Source: Chiua virens | Lineage: Eukaryota; Basidiomycota; Agaricomycetes; Boletales; Boletaceae | DNA: 64,000 nt | Direction of reading: 5' to 3' | Assembly (NCBI GenBank): GCA_019787685.1 | Contig: JAHNUO010000012.1 | Location: 992,001-1,056,000 of the forward strand | Program-made: the position numbers and the translations under genes | Part shown: one piece after another, positions 1 through 11,337 of the stretch | How the letters are laid out: each line of letters opens with the position of its first letter | Position numbering within the stretch: the first letter of the stretch is position 1 | Notes under the pieces: generated by a model | Databases searched by the model: none | Seen by the model: the letters and a program-made list of their open reading frames with translations, nothing else | Told to the model about the DNA's origin: nothing

Positions 1-196
1 CAATCTGAACGAGGAAGTGACCGCCTCGGCCCCCGCGCCGCCGCATCGATCTGGCAGAAAGCGACCAAGAGAGCCAGAAATCATTGATGTTGATCTTGTG
101 GAGGAAGACCGGACGCGCAGGCGACCCAGAATCTCACCCGGGCACTCGAGTTCACATTTACCGTCCTCTGGGGAAGTTATTGTTATCGACGATTAA
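1..196 (+). CDS. C-terminal end of an unrecognised protein with SUMO-interaction-like motifs (5' partial)
   Basis: Only the last 64 codons are present (frame starting at base 2, TAA at 194-196). The visible tail is Pro/Ala/Arg-rich with a basic patch (RKRPREPE), followed by two short aliphatic-acidic patches: IIDVDLVEED (bases 80-109) and, at the extreme C terminus, EVIVIDD (bases 173-193). Both fit the general SUMO-interacting motif pattern of three or four branched aliphatic residues beside acidic residues. No catalytic domain is in view, so the function is unknown. A nuclear protein that binds sumoylated partners is a reasonable guess and no more. The next gene starts 107 bp downstream on the same strand. 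Confidence 0.7.
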   Translation, partial: NLNEEVTASAPAPPHRSGRKRPREPEIIDVDLVEEDRTRRRPRISPGHSSSHLPSSGEVIVIDD

Positions 197-302
197 TGTT
201 TAGTGTAGCGAATAGTATCTATCTGACTCAGGACCTCCCGTAGAGGGGTGTCACTCAATTATTGCTTTTGGAGAGTTGTCAATTCAAAATTTTCGATGTA
301 AA

Positions 303-3300
303 ATGGCATCCGACTTGAAGCGCAAACGTGAAGATGACCCAGACGAACTAGACAATGAGGACGACGTCCAACCAGATGTCGAGATATCCAAGGTTCTTGT
401 CTCAGGTATCTAAACGTTGGGCGTGACTCTGACTTCTGTACATGCAGAAACACAAACTACCGACAGGGGAGGAACTCAGAGAGCTGAAAGACGCGGCAGA
501 CTTGTACCAATCAAGCTCATTCAAACTCCAGGTTTGCGTGAAGCCTTCTACCCATCCATGTTTATTGAACATCAGTCTAGATTGACGCACTGCTCCCTAA
601 TGTAAGACCCAAAGCATCTCGAAATGCACCTCTAGATCAATTCCTCCTCGCTCTTCGATCGCATCTTTTGTCGCTTCCTTCTGTCCGGCCCCAAAATCCT
701 GTTGTCGCCGCTCGTGCATTGTCAAAAAACGGCGTTGCAGTACCATTCGCGCTTCCTCATCCCACTCAAGAAATGAAATGGACAGTAGCGTTCGAACCAC
801 CATCCGATGTTCAGGTTGTGGGTAGTTGGGCAAACAAAATCAGCATGAAAAAGAAGGGTGACAATTGTTTTGGGGTGGACTTGTCGATCGAGATGCCCTC
901 TGTACGTCTCGTTCCTGATTTTACTCTCATATGGCTGCTTAATCCCTTGAAGTCTCTGTTTCAAGAGAAGGATTACTTGGATGCACGGTACTTTCACAAG
1001 CGTTCTTACTATCTATCTGTAGTCGCGCAATCTATATCCGCCGCCTTCCAGGTCGATGTTTTCTACGGAGCACCTCTATACGATCCACGTCAGACGGTTC
1101 TAGTGCTGCGACCACGAAAAGGTGAGCGCCTCGTGACTCGTGTTCCCGTACTATACTAAGCAAGCTCAGGGAGCCCGCACGACTTCTCAAAAACACACGC
1201 TGAAGTTCGCGTTATCCCTGTACTTTCACCATCTCATCCAATACCCCTCCATCGACTTTCTCCGTCTCACTCCAACGTTCGTATTCAGCCAGCTTCAGAT
1301 ATACCTTCTACCGCATCGAATTCATCTACGCCCATCTACAACACGGCAATTCTTCTTTCCACTTTCCCAAAACTGTCGTTGCTGTCAACCAATGTGCTCG
1401 TGCAATCTTGCTCGGCGTTCAGAGATGCTTACACATTACTCCGAGTGTGGGCGAATCAAAGAGGGTACGGAGAAGGCACACTCTGCGTTCATGGATTCGA
1501 AGGGAAGGGGTCGTGGTGGGCTTCTGTGCTGGCTCTCCTCCTCGATGGAGAGGAGCCTTTTTTTCATCTTGGAAAAGGGAAGGTTACAAGAAGACCGGTC
1601 GGAAAGGGATTGAGTTCATACCAACTCTTTCGAGCTTCACTAGACTTTCTGGGTGAGATTCTAGTCCTTGCACTTCATGTTTGAGCTTATGTAGCTTTGC
1701 TAGCGAAACAAGACTTTGGGAACGTACCTACATTTGTGAAGTGTGCGAGTGGACACAAGGTAGGCAAAAGCACCGATTCCTGGCCAGGCTTATGACTGTT
1801 ATCTAGTTCCCACCTGAAGAATACTCATCCAGTCATCCTTCTGTCTTTGTTGATGCAACCTCCACCATAAATCATTTGGTCGATGTTCCTCTGACTTCTC
1901 TTGACATGGTATTTTAGTCACTAAATCGCCGTCACACTGGCTAACGTTCACAACCAAGCTTGGTTACGATGCGCAACGAACACTGGAACAACTTAATGAC
2001 TCTACTGGCAGGGAGGATGTGTTCTCAAGCGTCTTCCTCAATGATCAGACACACCTCTCCAAACGTTGCGACGCGGTGATACGGCAAGTCGATTGCATTT
2101 CAGAGTAATCACGATGTTTGACTATACGCAGGGTCAACCTCTCGCGTCTATCAAAATTTCAATCGATCTTCGAGTTTGTGGAACATGGAACCCCTGACAA
2201 TGCACTCCTTTCGACTATATCGAGGATTCTCCGACGAGGTCTCGGGGACCGCATGCGGGCTATCGCAATATTTCATCCGTCAGCGCGTTTAAGTAGTATA
2301 TCCAAAACTCTAACTGCTTCGCGGCTTTCTGTTGTCTACATTGGGCTCATCTATAGCCATGAAGACGCTTTCAGACTTGTCGACCATGGTCCCGCCGCCG
2401 AGGAACAAGACACCGAAGCCGCTAAAGAGTTCCGTCGTCTATGGGGCCCCAAAGCTGGACTGCGTCGATTCAAAGATGGACGTATCATAGAGAGTGTGGT
2501 CTGGGAGGTGAAGACATCCGACGAGAGAGCGCAGATCCCAGCGCTCATTGTCCGCCATCTGTTACACCTTCACTTCGGCATCCCGATCGAGGACATCCAG
2601 ACCGTCGCTACGTCCTTTGACGCCAAGCTTCGCCTTCCTGATGACTTGGCGAGTCTTCACCGACATTCAGGTGTAGTCGGAGGATTCAAGGCCGCTTTAA
2701 CAGCTTTCGATGGTGTGGTCAAGAGGTTTAAATCTCTGGATGACAACCTTCCCCTCGTCCTCTCGAATGTTAGCCCTGTATCAGAGTGTCTCCGATACAC
2801 CAGTGCCTTTAGCCCTCTTCCAGTCCCACTGTCTTCTTCTCTCGCACTTCCGACTCCCCTTCGGTACCTTCCTCAGATTTCGATTGTCCTCGAATTTGAG
2901 AAATCTTCGAAGTGGCCAGATGACTTGCGTGCCATCCAAAAGATTAAATACGCGTTTTTCGAGACTATCGCATGTGCTCTCATGACATCCTCTCCCGGGC
3001 TCCGGGCAGCTGTGCGTATTGAACAACCTGGCGACTCAGAGATCCAGGATCATGCCTCGCTTGAGATACTTACCCCCGAGGGCTGGTCATTTTCTGCAAA
3101 AATATGGCACGATCGAGAAGCAGTGTTACTGGACCGTCTCACATCTCCCGTAAAAACGCCTGTTGATCTACAACCGCAGCCCACCAAAGATCAACGGACG
3201 GCACGCCAAGCCCTGGACTTGTACACGCGCCGTTTTATCCATGCACCCCGACATCACCGTGCCGTCGCCACCCTTTCCCATCGTTACATTGCATACCCTA

Positions 3301-4358
3301 GCACTGTTCGTCTCGTCAAACGTTGGCTCGCATCCCATTGGCTTCTTGGCATCCATGTATCAGAGGAAGCAGTGGAAATGATATGCGCCCGTCCCTTTGT
3401 GGGTACGGGAGTAGCATTGCCCGACACGGCCACCAGCATACCGAGGAGCAAGGAGCGTGGCTTTGCATTGGTCATCGAGTTTTTGAAGGACTGGAAACCC
3501 GAAATCCCGCTTTTTGTGCCTCTGTACGAAGATAGCAGTCCTCTGACGGCGCCTTCTGTCGTCGCTGTCAGCTCCAAAGAGGGCGTATGGACGATTTCAA
3601 CATCGCAGGATTTAGGCGGGAAGATGTGGACTTCGAGCGGCCCAGATACCGTAGCTGCGCACCGACTTTGCGCGCTCGCGAAAGAAGCATACAAAATTCT
3701 ACAGGAGGCCGACATCGATGCATACAGCGTCCAGGTAGGCATGTTGAAATGCAGCTGATTCACCCGAGAGCTTACCACGTCTTGCAGCGGCTTTTCTCGC
3801 ACGCCACAGATGACTACGATTTGGTCATCGAACTTGACCCTAATGTATTACCCAGGTACCACCAAAACATCGATGTCGATGAGATGGTGTGGTCGAAGAG
3901 CCGTGTAGGACATGCAGCTGATGGGGATGCGGTATCACGCCCAGGGTTTGACCCAGCGCGCATGTTCTTGGACGATTTGCAGGTGCGTATGGTGCTCTTG
4001 TGTCCACTCCCGAGAGACCTCATCGTGCAACTAGTCGATTTACCTTGATACGCTCAAGTTCTTTTTCGATATCTACGGCGGGCACCGAATCGGTGCAATT
4101 TGGCTTCCGAATGTGTCTGGAACTCGTCCGTTCAGAGCGCTAGGAGGGTTCTCAAGTATGCCGACCTCGGAGGTGAGAATCATTCTATTCATAGCTCATA
4201 CACAACATTCAACGATATCACAGGCCAAAAATTCCCAAAAAAAGGACAAAAGGGACACTGTCGTGCTCAATCGTCAATCCGTATTAGATGAGATTGAACG
4301 GTTGGGTACTGGTCTCATTAAAAGAGTCACCATTCGCGAGAACCAGTCAAAGGCTTAA
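303..4358 (+). CDS. UTP22: UTP22 / Nrap (NOL6) nucleolar protein of the small-subunit processome, multi-exon
   Basis: Utp22 works with Rrp7 in the UTP-C module of the SSU processome and is needed for cleavage of pre-18S rRNA in the nucleolus. The ATG at 303 opens an acidic/basic N terminus (MASDLKRKREDDPDE), which is joined through short introns to exons ending at TAA 4356-4358. The largest uninterrupted exon (about 2,131-3,735) carries the family signature: FRRLWGPKAGLRRFKDG near 2,428-2,478, then a conserved IIESVVWEV stretch. The N-terminal exons include the MKWTVAFEPPSDVQVVGSW region typical of the first nucleotidyltransferase-like Nrap domain. The family folds as tandem nucleotidyltransferase-like domains without catalytic residues. 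The last intron lies about 4,171-4,224 and the protein ends in a basic tail (IRENQSKA). It converges on the P450 gene, leaving only 55 bp between the two stops, so their 3' UTRs probably overlap. Confidence 0.93.
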
Positions 4359-4413
4359 TCTTCGATGTACGACATATCTTGCGTAAACCAGTGTGGGCAG
4401 GAAAGATTAGTAG

Positions 4414-6600
4414 TTACGAGAGAATGGCGGTTTCCTTGATAATCGCTGTCGCCGCTTCGGAGCGAGGGGTGATGGCATACGAAAAGGGTTTTGGGTGACT
4501 AACACCGATTCTATTGAGTAATGGTCGTTCTTGCACTGGTAAATGGTGCTTACCAGATCATTCCGGATTCGAAGCCTGCCTTGACCTCAACCGTATTTCC
4601 ATTCTCATCTTTCCCAGGGCGAATGTCGAAGACACTGAGAATGCATGCGATGGATATCCACAAGGTAGCGTCCGCCATGAAACGGCCTGGACAGATGCTA
4701 CGGACGGGGGATTGTATCAGCAAACATAAGATAGTAAAACCAAATTCAAGTCTACCGTCGTCCATAGCCGAACGCCGCGGTTGAAGGATCAAGAATTTCC
4801 TCGTTCTCCGTTCCATCGGGATTCAAGAATCTCTCGGGCATGAATTCCATGGGCCGTGTATAATTTCGCTCGTCGTGTAGGATGGTCCTGTATCAACGGG
4901 ATCTCAGTCTTTGGGCCTAGAACCTCAAGCGACGGGCTGACCAAGTATTGCCGATAATCGTCGCTCCAGCGGGAATGAAATAACCGTTATAGATGTCATC
5001 TTTGGTGACCATATGTGGAAGGCCTGCGGAGGAATAAATCAGTCCCGTTGATCGTCACCATCGGCGGTGAACATAGTCACCAAGCGGAGCTACGGGATTC
5101 CACCGAAGCACTTCTTTGACGACAGCGTTAATGTATGGCGTGGACGGTCTATCGTTGTAGTCGGGGAGGCGTCCAGACCCGATGACAGAGTCTAGTTCCG
5201 CTTGTGCCTTGGCTTGGACGGCGGGATGAAGAACCATGGCCAAGAAAAATGATGACAAGGAAGAAACGGTCTGGAACAATCAGTAGGGATACATAATCCT
5301 ATGTCAGGACCCACTGGTGCTTACGCTTTCTGCCCCGGCTAAGGATCGTAATGAGCATGTTTGGAACTCTGATATCAGGATCCGATCTTACCAGCGTATG
5401 CAAGGCCAGCACACCCTCTAATTATGTTGACTTCTTCCTCGGAATCCGCAGTATTGCTCAAATCGTTCATAAGATGGGTAACGAAGCATGGGGATGCCGT
5501 CCCCGTAGTCTTTTGACGGGTTTAGGAAACTCAAACCTGACGATGAGCGTACTCACCAATGCCTTCTGCACAGCGACGAACGGGGCATCTCGCATTTCCA
5601 GCACATACTTCTTCCAATTCGCGGCTTTCTTCTGGAATCCCGCCCCAGGAACCCATCCCGGAATGTATTTCACTATTGCATCACAGTCAGTTGGATACCA
5701 TCTCGCCCCAAAATAGCACGAACACCAAGGGAAGACGTCAACAAGGAACGCTCCTGGAGCTGCCGCCTTCGCCATACCCTCTAAAGCCTTCTCAGCGATA
5801 TCGATATACCGATCCTTCTTGGGTGCAATCTCGATTCCGTAGATAACATTCATGATGACCGCGGCCGAGTTGCTGAGGAAGTGTTCTGAATTTGTGAAAT
5901 GAGAACTGACTTGTCATCACTCACTGCCTGAGGTGTTCAATCAGGTCTTCCTGAGATTCTAGAATGTTTCTGAGAAGGGCATGCGCCTCTTTCCGTTGGA
6001 GAGGCCAATAGGTCGAGGCCACTGCAGGACGAAATTGACGCTCAAACATCTTGCGATGCTTCTTCCAGCGGTCTCCTTTATCATCGAGTGAACGTCAAGA
6101 GTATATAGGTTCGGCGACAGCAAGACTTTACGAACCGTACGGCATATGGCCGAAACTCCAATCCCAGCCCATTCTGAACGGTTCAACATCAGGACTGCTG
6201 TGTCGAGAAGCGACTCACAAATCATTGATCATCGGCAGCTTGTTCCTATCCGAGTAGTTGATAAAGCGCTTCTCGAAAAGATCGTTGGCGATTTGAGGGG
6301 AGTTGACGAACAGCAGACGGTGTCCGACGACATTGGCATGCACCAAGTCACCTTGAAGCAGATCGTGAGCTTGAACAACATACAGCCAAAAATTGAGAAC
6401 GAACCATATTTCTGGGCCCAAGTGTTGTAAGTCGCAGCCTCGTTTTTCAGTGGGAGATCAAGTAAATTTCCGATCAAAGGGAGAGGCTTTGGACCAGGAG
6501 GCAGCGGATTTTGCGTTCGCGACCTATGAATCCCAACAATATAAATTGTCACCACACCCCAGAGTGCGATGAGAGCAGAGAGAGCAGAAGAGAACGCCAT
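4414..6600 (-). CDS. Cytochrome P450 monooxygenase (CYP64-like / OrdA-like fungal type), multi-exon
   Basis: A heme-thiolate monooxygenase of the endoplasmic reticulum; substrate unknown. The ATG at 6,600 opens an N-terminal membrane anchor (about residues 1-24) followed by a proline hinge ([15 protein letters not shown]). The I-helix motif AGAEST is near 5,340, split by an intron before TVSSL. The K-helix ExxR is in KEVLRWNP near 5,110. The heme-binding loop FGYGRRICPG is created by splicing across a roughly 57-bp intron at about 4,700-4,757. The C terminus ([13 protein letters not shown]...) is also joined across an intron and ends at the minus-strand TAA at 4,414-4,416. All four P450 hallmarks survive, so the gene looks functional. 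It diverges from MTR4 with about 880 bp between the starts. No biosynthetic partner genes are adjacent, so it does not look like part of a metabolite cluster. Family-level naming is inferred from the general motif pattern. Confidence 0.9.
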
Positions 6601-6741
6601 GGAAGCTTCTGCGATTCCTCACTGACAAGGGCATCACGGACCTCTTATAGCGTTCACCTGGACAAAAGCTTGACTCAGCGACTTTGAGACAAGACAAAGC
6701 GGAGTGTTTCGTTTGCCCTTGTGATCCCATGGCCAGACCGA

Positions 6742-6844
6742 CTCGGTCGATCAATAGTGCGTGGTCCGAGTCATTCGGTGTCTTTTATCAACAAGGCCCT
6801 ATAGCCTATTGATAAAAGACACGGACCACTGTGGGTTGACCGAG
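6742..6844. repeat. Foldback (inverted-repeat) sequence between divergent P450 and MTR4 genes
   Basis: Arms GTGTCTTTTATCAA (6,778-6,791) and TTGATAAAAGACAC (6,809-6,822) are perfect 14-bp inverted repeats around a 17-nt loop. They are extended outward by GTGGTCC (6,761-6,767) against GGACCAC (6,823-6,829), with a 10-nt offset on the left side, and then by imperfect pairing of CTCGGTC (6,742-6,748) with GACCGAG (6,838-6,844). The whole looks like a roughly 100-bp foldback of a small MITE or a cruciform-forming element in the shared promoter region. Confidence 0.75.
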
Positions 6845-7478
6845 CTGCCAGTTCCATTTTCGTAACACCCATTCTAGACCGCTGAGCCACACTCGACTCC
6901 GAGATTGAGATTGATTGTCCCCGATATGTTCTGGTGAAGTGGTAGCCTCACCGTCAATGACCTCCAATTGCAGAATGCAGTGGAAGTGTGGTGACAGAGA
7001 GTTATCAGGACAGTGAGACCACTGCGGAGACCGAGACCGAGTACTGAAATCCTGATTGGCGCTGTCGAAGCGCTGCCGTCTCGTACACAGTCAATACCAT
7101 CAGGTACATACCGGCACGTGTGCGACATCCATACGGTCGTTAGAATCACTGGCGGAAGATACTAGTACATATCACAGGTAGCCTTGAAGAAGCTTGCAGC
7201 CCCCTTTTAACTAACCCCAAACTCGAAGACCACCAAGTAGTAGTACGAATCCAAGAGCTTGGAACTCGCCCGTCCCGGATCGGGAGACTGGGAATTGTGA
7301 TACTTCAGAGCTCTGAGATTCCACGTTCAATGGGAGTCTTGAAAGCACCTTCGCGAGTCGTGATCAGAGGCTGGGAAACAACGATACCATTACGTAATCA
7401 TACCGCCCACACACTAACGTTTGTGGTCATCACTTGGACTAATTATTGTTGGATCACCTTCCCTCATTACCATTCACG

Positions 7479-10400
7479 ATGGCACCGGACTTGTTTTCTT
7501 TCCTGGATCCTGCGCCCCAAGGAGATGAAAGTGATAATGAAGACAAAATGGAGATACCTACTTCAGCTCCGACTACCTTGGGTCAAAAACGAAAATCGAG
7601 TGCTGGTGAAGCAGATTCGGGTGAGCTGGAACCAGTACCACGCGAAGTCGTCGAGAGAACCGTGAAGCGATCCCGTGCGGCTAGCCCAGCTCCTGTTGTG
7701 GTCGATGAATTTCAGACCGAGGCGAAGCGCGAGATGGCAGCGAGTGGTGGATTGACTGGTCCTGTCGAAGAGGGCTCAAGACTGGAACTCCGACATCAGG
7801 TTTGCCAGGCTATAACACTTCATCGTTCGCCTTACATATTGCCTAGGTCCGGCACCAAGTCGCCATTCCTCCCGCCTACGACTATGTCCCGATCGCAAAA
7901 CATATTCCACCCTCAAAACCCGTTCGAGAATACAAATTCATATTGGACCCATTCCAGCAAGTTTCGGTGTATGCTATCCAGCGGAATGAAAGCGTTTTGG
8001 TATCAGCACATACTAGTGCTGGTAAGACAGTGGTGGCAGAGTACGCCATAGCACAATGTCTCCAGAATCGGCAACGTGTAATATACACCAGTCCAATAAA
8101 AGTGAGCAAGGTTGAATCCCGATTCGCGCGGGCTGAGAGATCGACCTATTGGCTTCGTTTAGGCTCTCAGCAATCAAAAGTATCGCGAAATGCTTGCTGA
8201 GTTTGGTGACGTCGGTCTCATGACCGGGGATGTTACTATCAACCCATCTGCAACGTGTTTAGTTATGACGACAGAGGTGAGTGCACTGTCATACTCCAGA
8301 GAATGCAACTTACGACTATTAGATTCTACGTTCGATGTTGTACCGTGGTTCTGAAATCATGCGAGAAGTCGCATGGGTGATATTCGACGAAATTCACTAC
8401 ATGCGAGACAAAGAACGTGGCGTCGTCTGGGAGGAAACCATCATCTTACTCCCTCATACCGTCCGATATGTGTTTCTATCAGCTACTATTCCCAACGCGA
8501 TGCAGTTCGCAGAATGGATTTGCAAGTCCCACGAACAACCTTGTCATGTCGTATACACTGACTTTCGACCAACACCTTTGCAACATTACCTCTTCCCCTC
8601 TGGCGGAGAGGGCATATACCTGGTGGTCAACGAGAAAGGCGAATTCAAGGAAGGATAACTTCAGCAAAGCGATGGGGACCCTGCAGGAGAAAATGGGCGA
8701 AGACCCCGCAGACCCTCATAGTGGTAAAGGACGCAAGGGAAAATCCAGAAAGGGCGGTGAAAGGAAAGGTAGGTTATATTCCGCCACGATCAACAATCTG
8801 CTTATTGCCGCTTAGGATCGAATTCTGACATCTCCAAGATCATCAAAATGATCATGCTCAAAAACTATAACCCCGTCATTGTCTTTGCATTTAGCAAGCG
8901 AGAATGCGAGGCTTTGGCTTTGACCATGTCCAAATTCGAGTTCAACTCGAATGACGAACAAGAACTGGTTACAAGTATTTTCCAAAATGCCATCGAGAAC
9001 CTTACCCCAGACGATCGCAATCTTCCTCAGATATCGAATCTTCTTCCTCTCCTAAAGCGTGGGATTGGCATCCACCATGGGGGTCTTTTACCCATCTTAA
9101 AGGAGGTCATCGAGATTCTCTTCCAAGAAGGCCTTATCAAAGTGCTTTTCGCCACCGAAACTTTTTCCATTGGTCTAAACATGCCGGCGAAGACTGTCGT
9201 GTTCACGGCGGCCCGTAAATTTGATGGGCGTGAGTTCCGCGACCTATCTTCTGGAGAATATATCCAGATGTCGGGTCGTGCGGGTCGTCGCGGTCTAGAT
9301 GATCGTGGTGTCGTCATCATGATGTGTGACGAGAAGCTCGAACCAGCCTCTGCAAAGACGATGATCAAGGGAGAAGCTGATCGACTCGATTCCGCCTTCC
9401 ATCTAGGGTATAATATGATTTTGAATCTTCTCAAAGTGGAAGGGATCAGTCCAGAGTACATGCTAGAACGTTGTTTCTTCCAATTCCAGAGTAACGCTGG
9501 GATTCCGACGTTAGAAAAAGGTTCGTCGGATGGTACACTGGTATTATTTGTCTCGCTCACCTAGTTGCTTAGAACTGCGGGCTGAAGAGAGACGGCGGGA
9601 CTCGATACATATTCCGGACGAACACCTCGTCGCTGCATATTATGACTATCGTCAACAGCTTGATCAAATGGGGGAAGACTTTAGAGCGGTCATCACACAT
9701 CCAACGTACAGTCTACCCTTCCTCCAGGCTGGCCGGTTAGTCCGAATAAAGCACAAAGACGCTGACTTTGGTTGGGGCGTCGTTATCAACTTCCAAAAAC
9801 GTATCAAGTCCAAGGTCAGTCAGCCTCGTCTTCAGTACCTCGCTGTCCGTTATCTAAACCATATATTACAGACCAAGTCGGAATTCCAGACAGAGGAGGT
9901 CCCTGCCCATGAACAGTACATTCTCGATGTTCTTCTGAACTGTAAAACAGGGGCTGCCCTTCCCAAGGACAGAAATATCACCACGCCAACCCCGGGTGAT
10001 GTTTTGCCTTGCCCATCAAATCAAAAGGGCGATCCACTCGTTGTTCCAGTGCTATTGTCGACAGTCGAGGCCATAAGTCATATCAGAATATTCCTTCCAA
10101 AAGACCTGCGACAAGATCAAGCTCGAGAAACTGTCTGGAAGAGTGTACTGGAGGTGCAGCGAAGGTTCCCAGATGGAATCACACTGCTCGATCCCATCGA
10201 GAATATGGGGATCAAAGATGAAAAATTCCTAAACCTCGTCAAGGTAAGCCATTCACAAGGATTGTCATTCTTTGTTCGCTGATTCCATCTCGGATCAGAA
10301 AATCGATGTCATGGAGAAGAAAATGTTCTCGAATCCTTTTCACCGAGATCAGCGCCTCCCCCAGTTGTACACGCTATATGCGCAGAAACAGATGGCGCAG

Positions 10401-11168
10401 ACAAAGATCCGGGAATTGAAGAGGCGGATTTCGACGACGCACGACGTGTTGCAACTCGAGGAACTCAAGTGCCGAAAACGTGTGTTGCGGCGATTGGGTT
10501 TCACGAACACATCCGATATCGCTGAAATGAAGGGTCGTGTGGCATGCGAAATCAGCACTGGGGACGAGCTCTTACTCACCGAGTTGATCTTCAATGGCGC
10601 CTTCAATACCCTACTACCTGAGCAATGTGCCAGCTTACTCAGCTGTTTCGTGTTCACAGAAAAGGCAGGTTTTGATCGATCATGTTTGCACAGACTCGCT
10701 GACAGCGGCGCAACTACAGAGCGAACAGCAGACAAAGCTAGGCGAGGAACTCGCGGCACCTCTACGTGTGATGCAAGAGCTGGCACGGCGCATCGCCAAG
10801 GTATCGCAAGAATCAAAGCTCTCGCTCGTCGAGGACGAATACGTTCAATCGTTCAAGGTAGAGCTCATGGATGCAGTGGTTCAGTGGTGTCGTGGCGCAT
10901 CGTTTTCAGAGATTTGCAAGGTCGGTGATTCATACGATATTTGGCCTGCCAATTCATCTGCTTCAATTTTTTTTCTCTTTCACAGCTGACGGACCAGTTC
11001 GAAGGCAACCTCATTCGCGTCTTCAGACGATTGGGCGAGCTTTTGCGACAGATGACACAGGCCGCCAAAGTGATCGGAAACTCAGAGCTACAAGAAAAGT
11101 TCCAAAAGGCGTCGGAAATGCTTGAACGACCAAACTCTGTCATCTTTTGTTCTTCTTTGTACCTTTAG
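7479..11168 (+). CDS. MTR4: MTR4, Ski2-like DExH RNA helicase of the TRAMP/nuclear exosome
   Basis: Mtr4 unwinds and threads nuclear RNAs, including pre-rRNA and aberrant transcripts, into the exosome. Start at ATG 7,479 ([14 protein letters not shown]), which has a purine at -3. An acidic low-complexity N terminus precedes the helicase core. The core shows Walker [10 protein letters not shown] near 8,006, DEIH box near 8,378, SAT near 8,490, and motif [12 protein letters not shown] near 9,265. The arch/KOW insertion ([16 protein letters not shown] near 9,738) follows, then the ratchet/DSHCT region with FSNPFH near 10,326. The protein ends in the family-typical SLYL at 11,157-11,168. At least seven short introns interrupt it. 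Everything expected of an about 1,050-residue Mtr4 is present in order. It converges on the catalase gene with 169 bp between the stops. Confidence 0.95.
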
Positions 11169-11337
11169 AGTTACACGTGATTTACATATGTTCTTGTTCT
11201 CGTTGGGCCATGCACTTTAAGTGATTCGTCCAGTCAATGCGTCAAGCTTGAGCAAGAAGTTTTTTTTCTTCTCGTTCACCTAGAGACGACTGATATACAT
11301 CTGAATTTACAGGATACGTGGTACATGACGAACTGCC

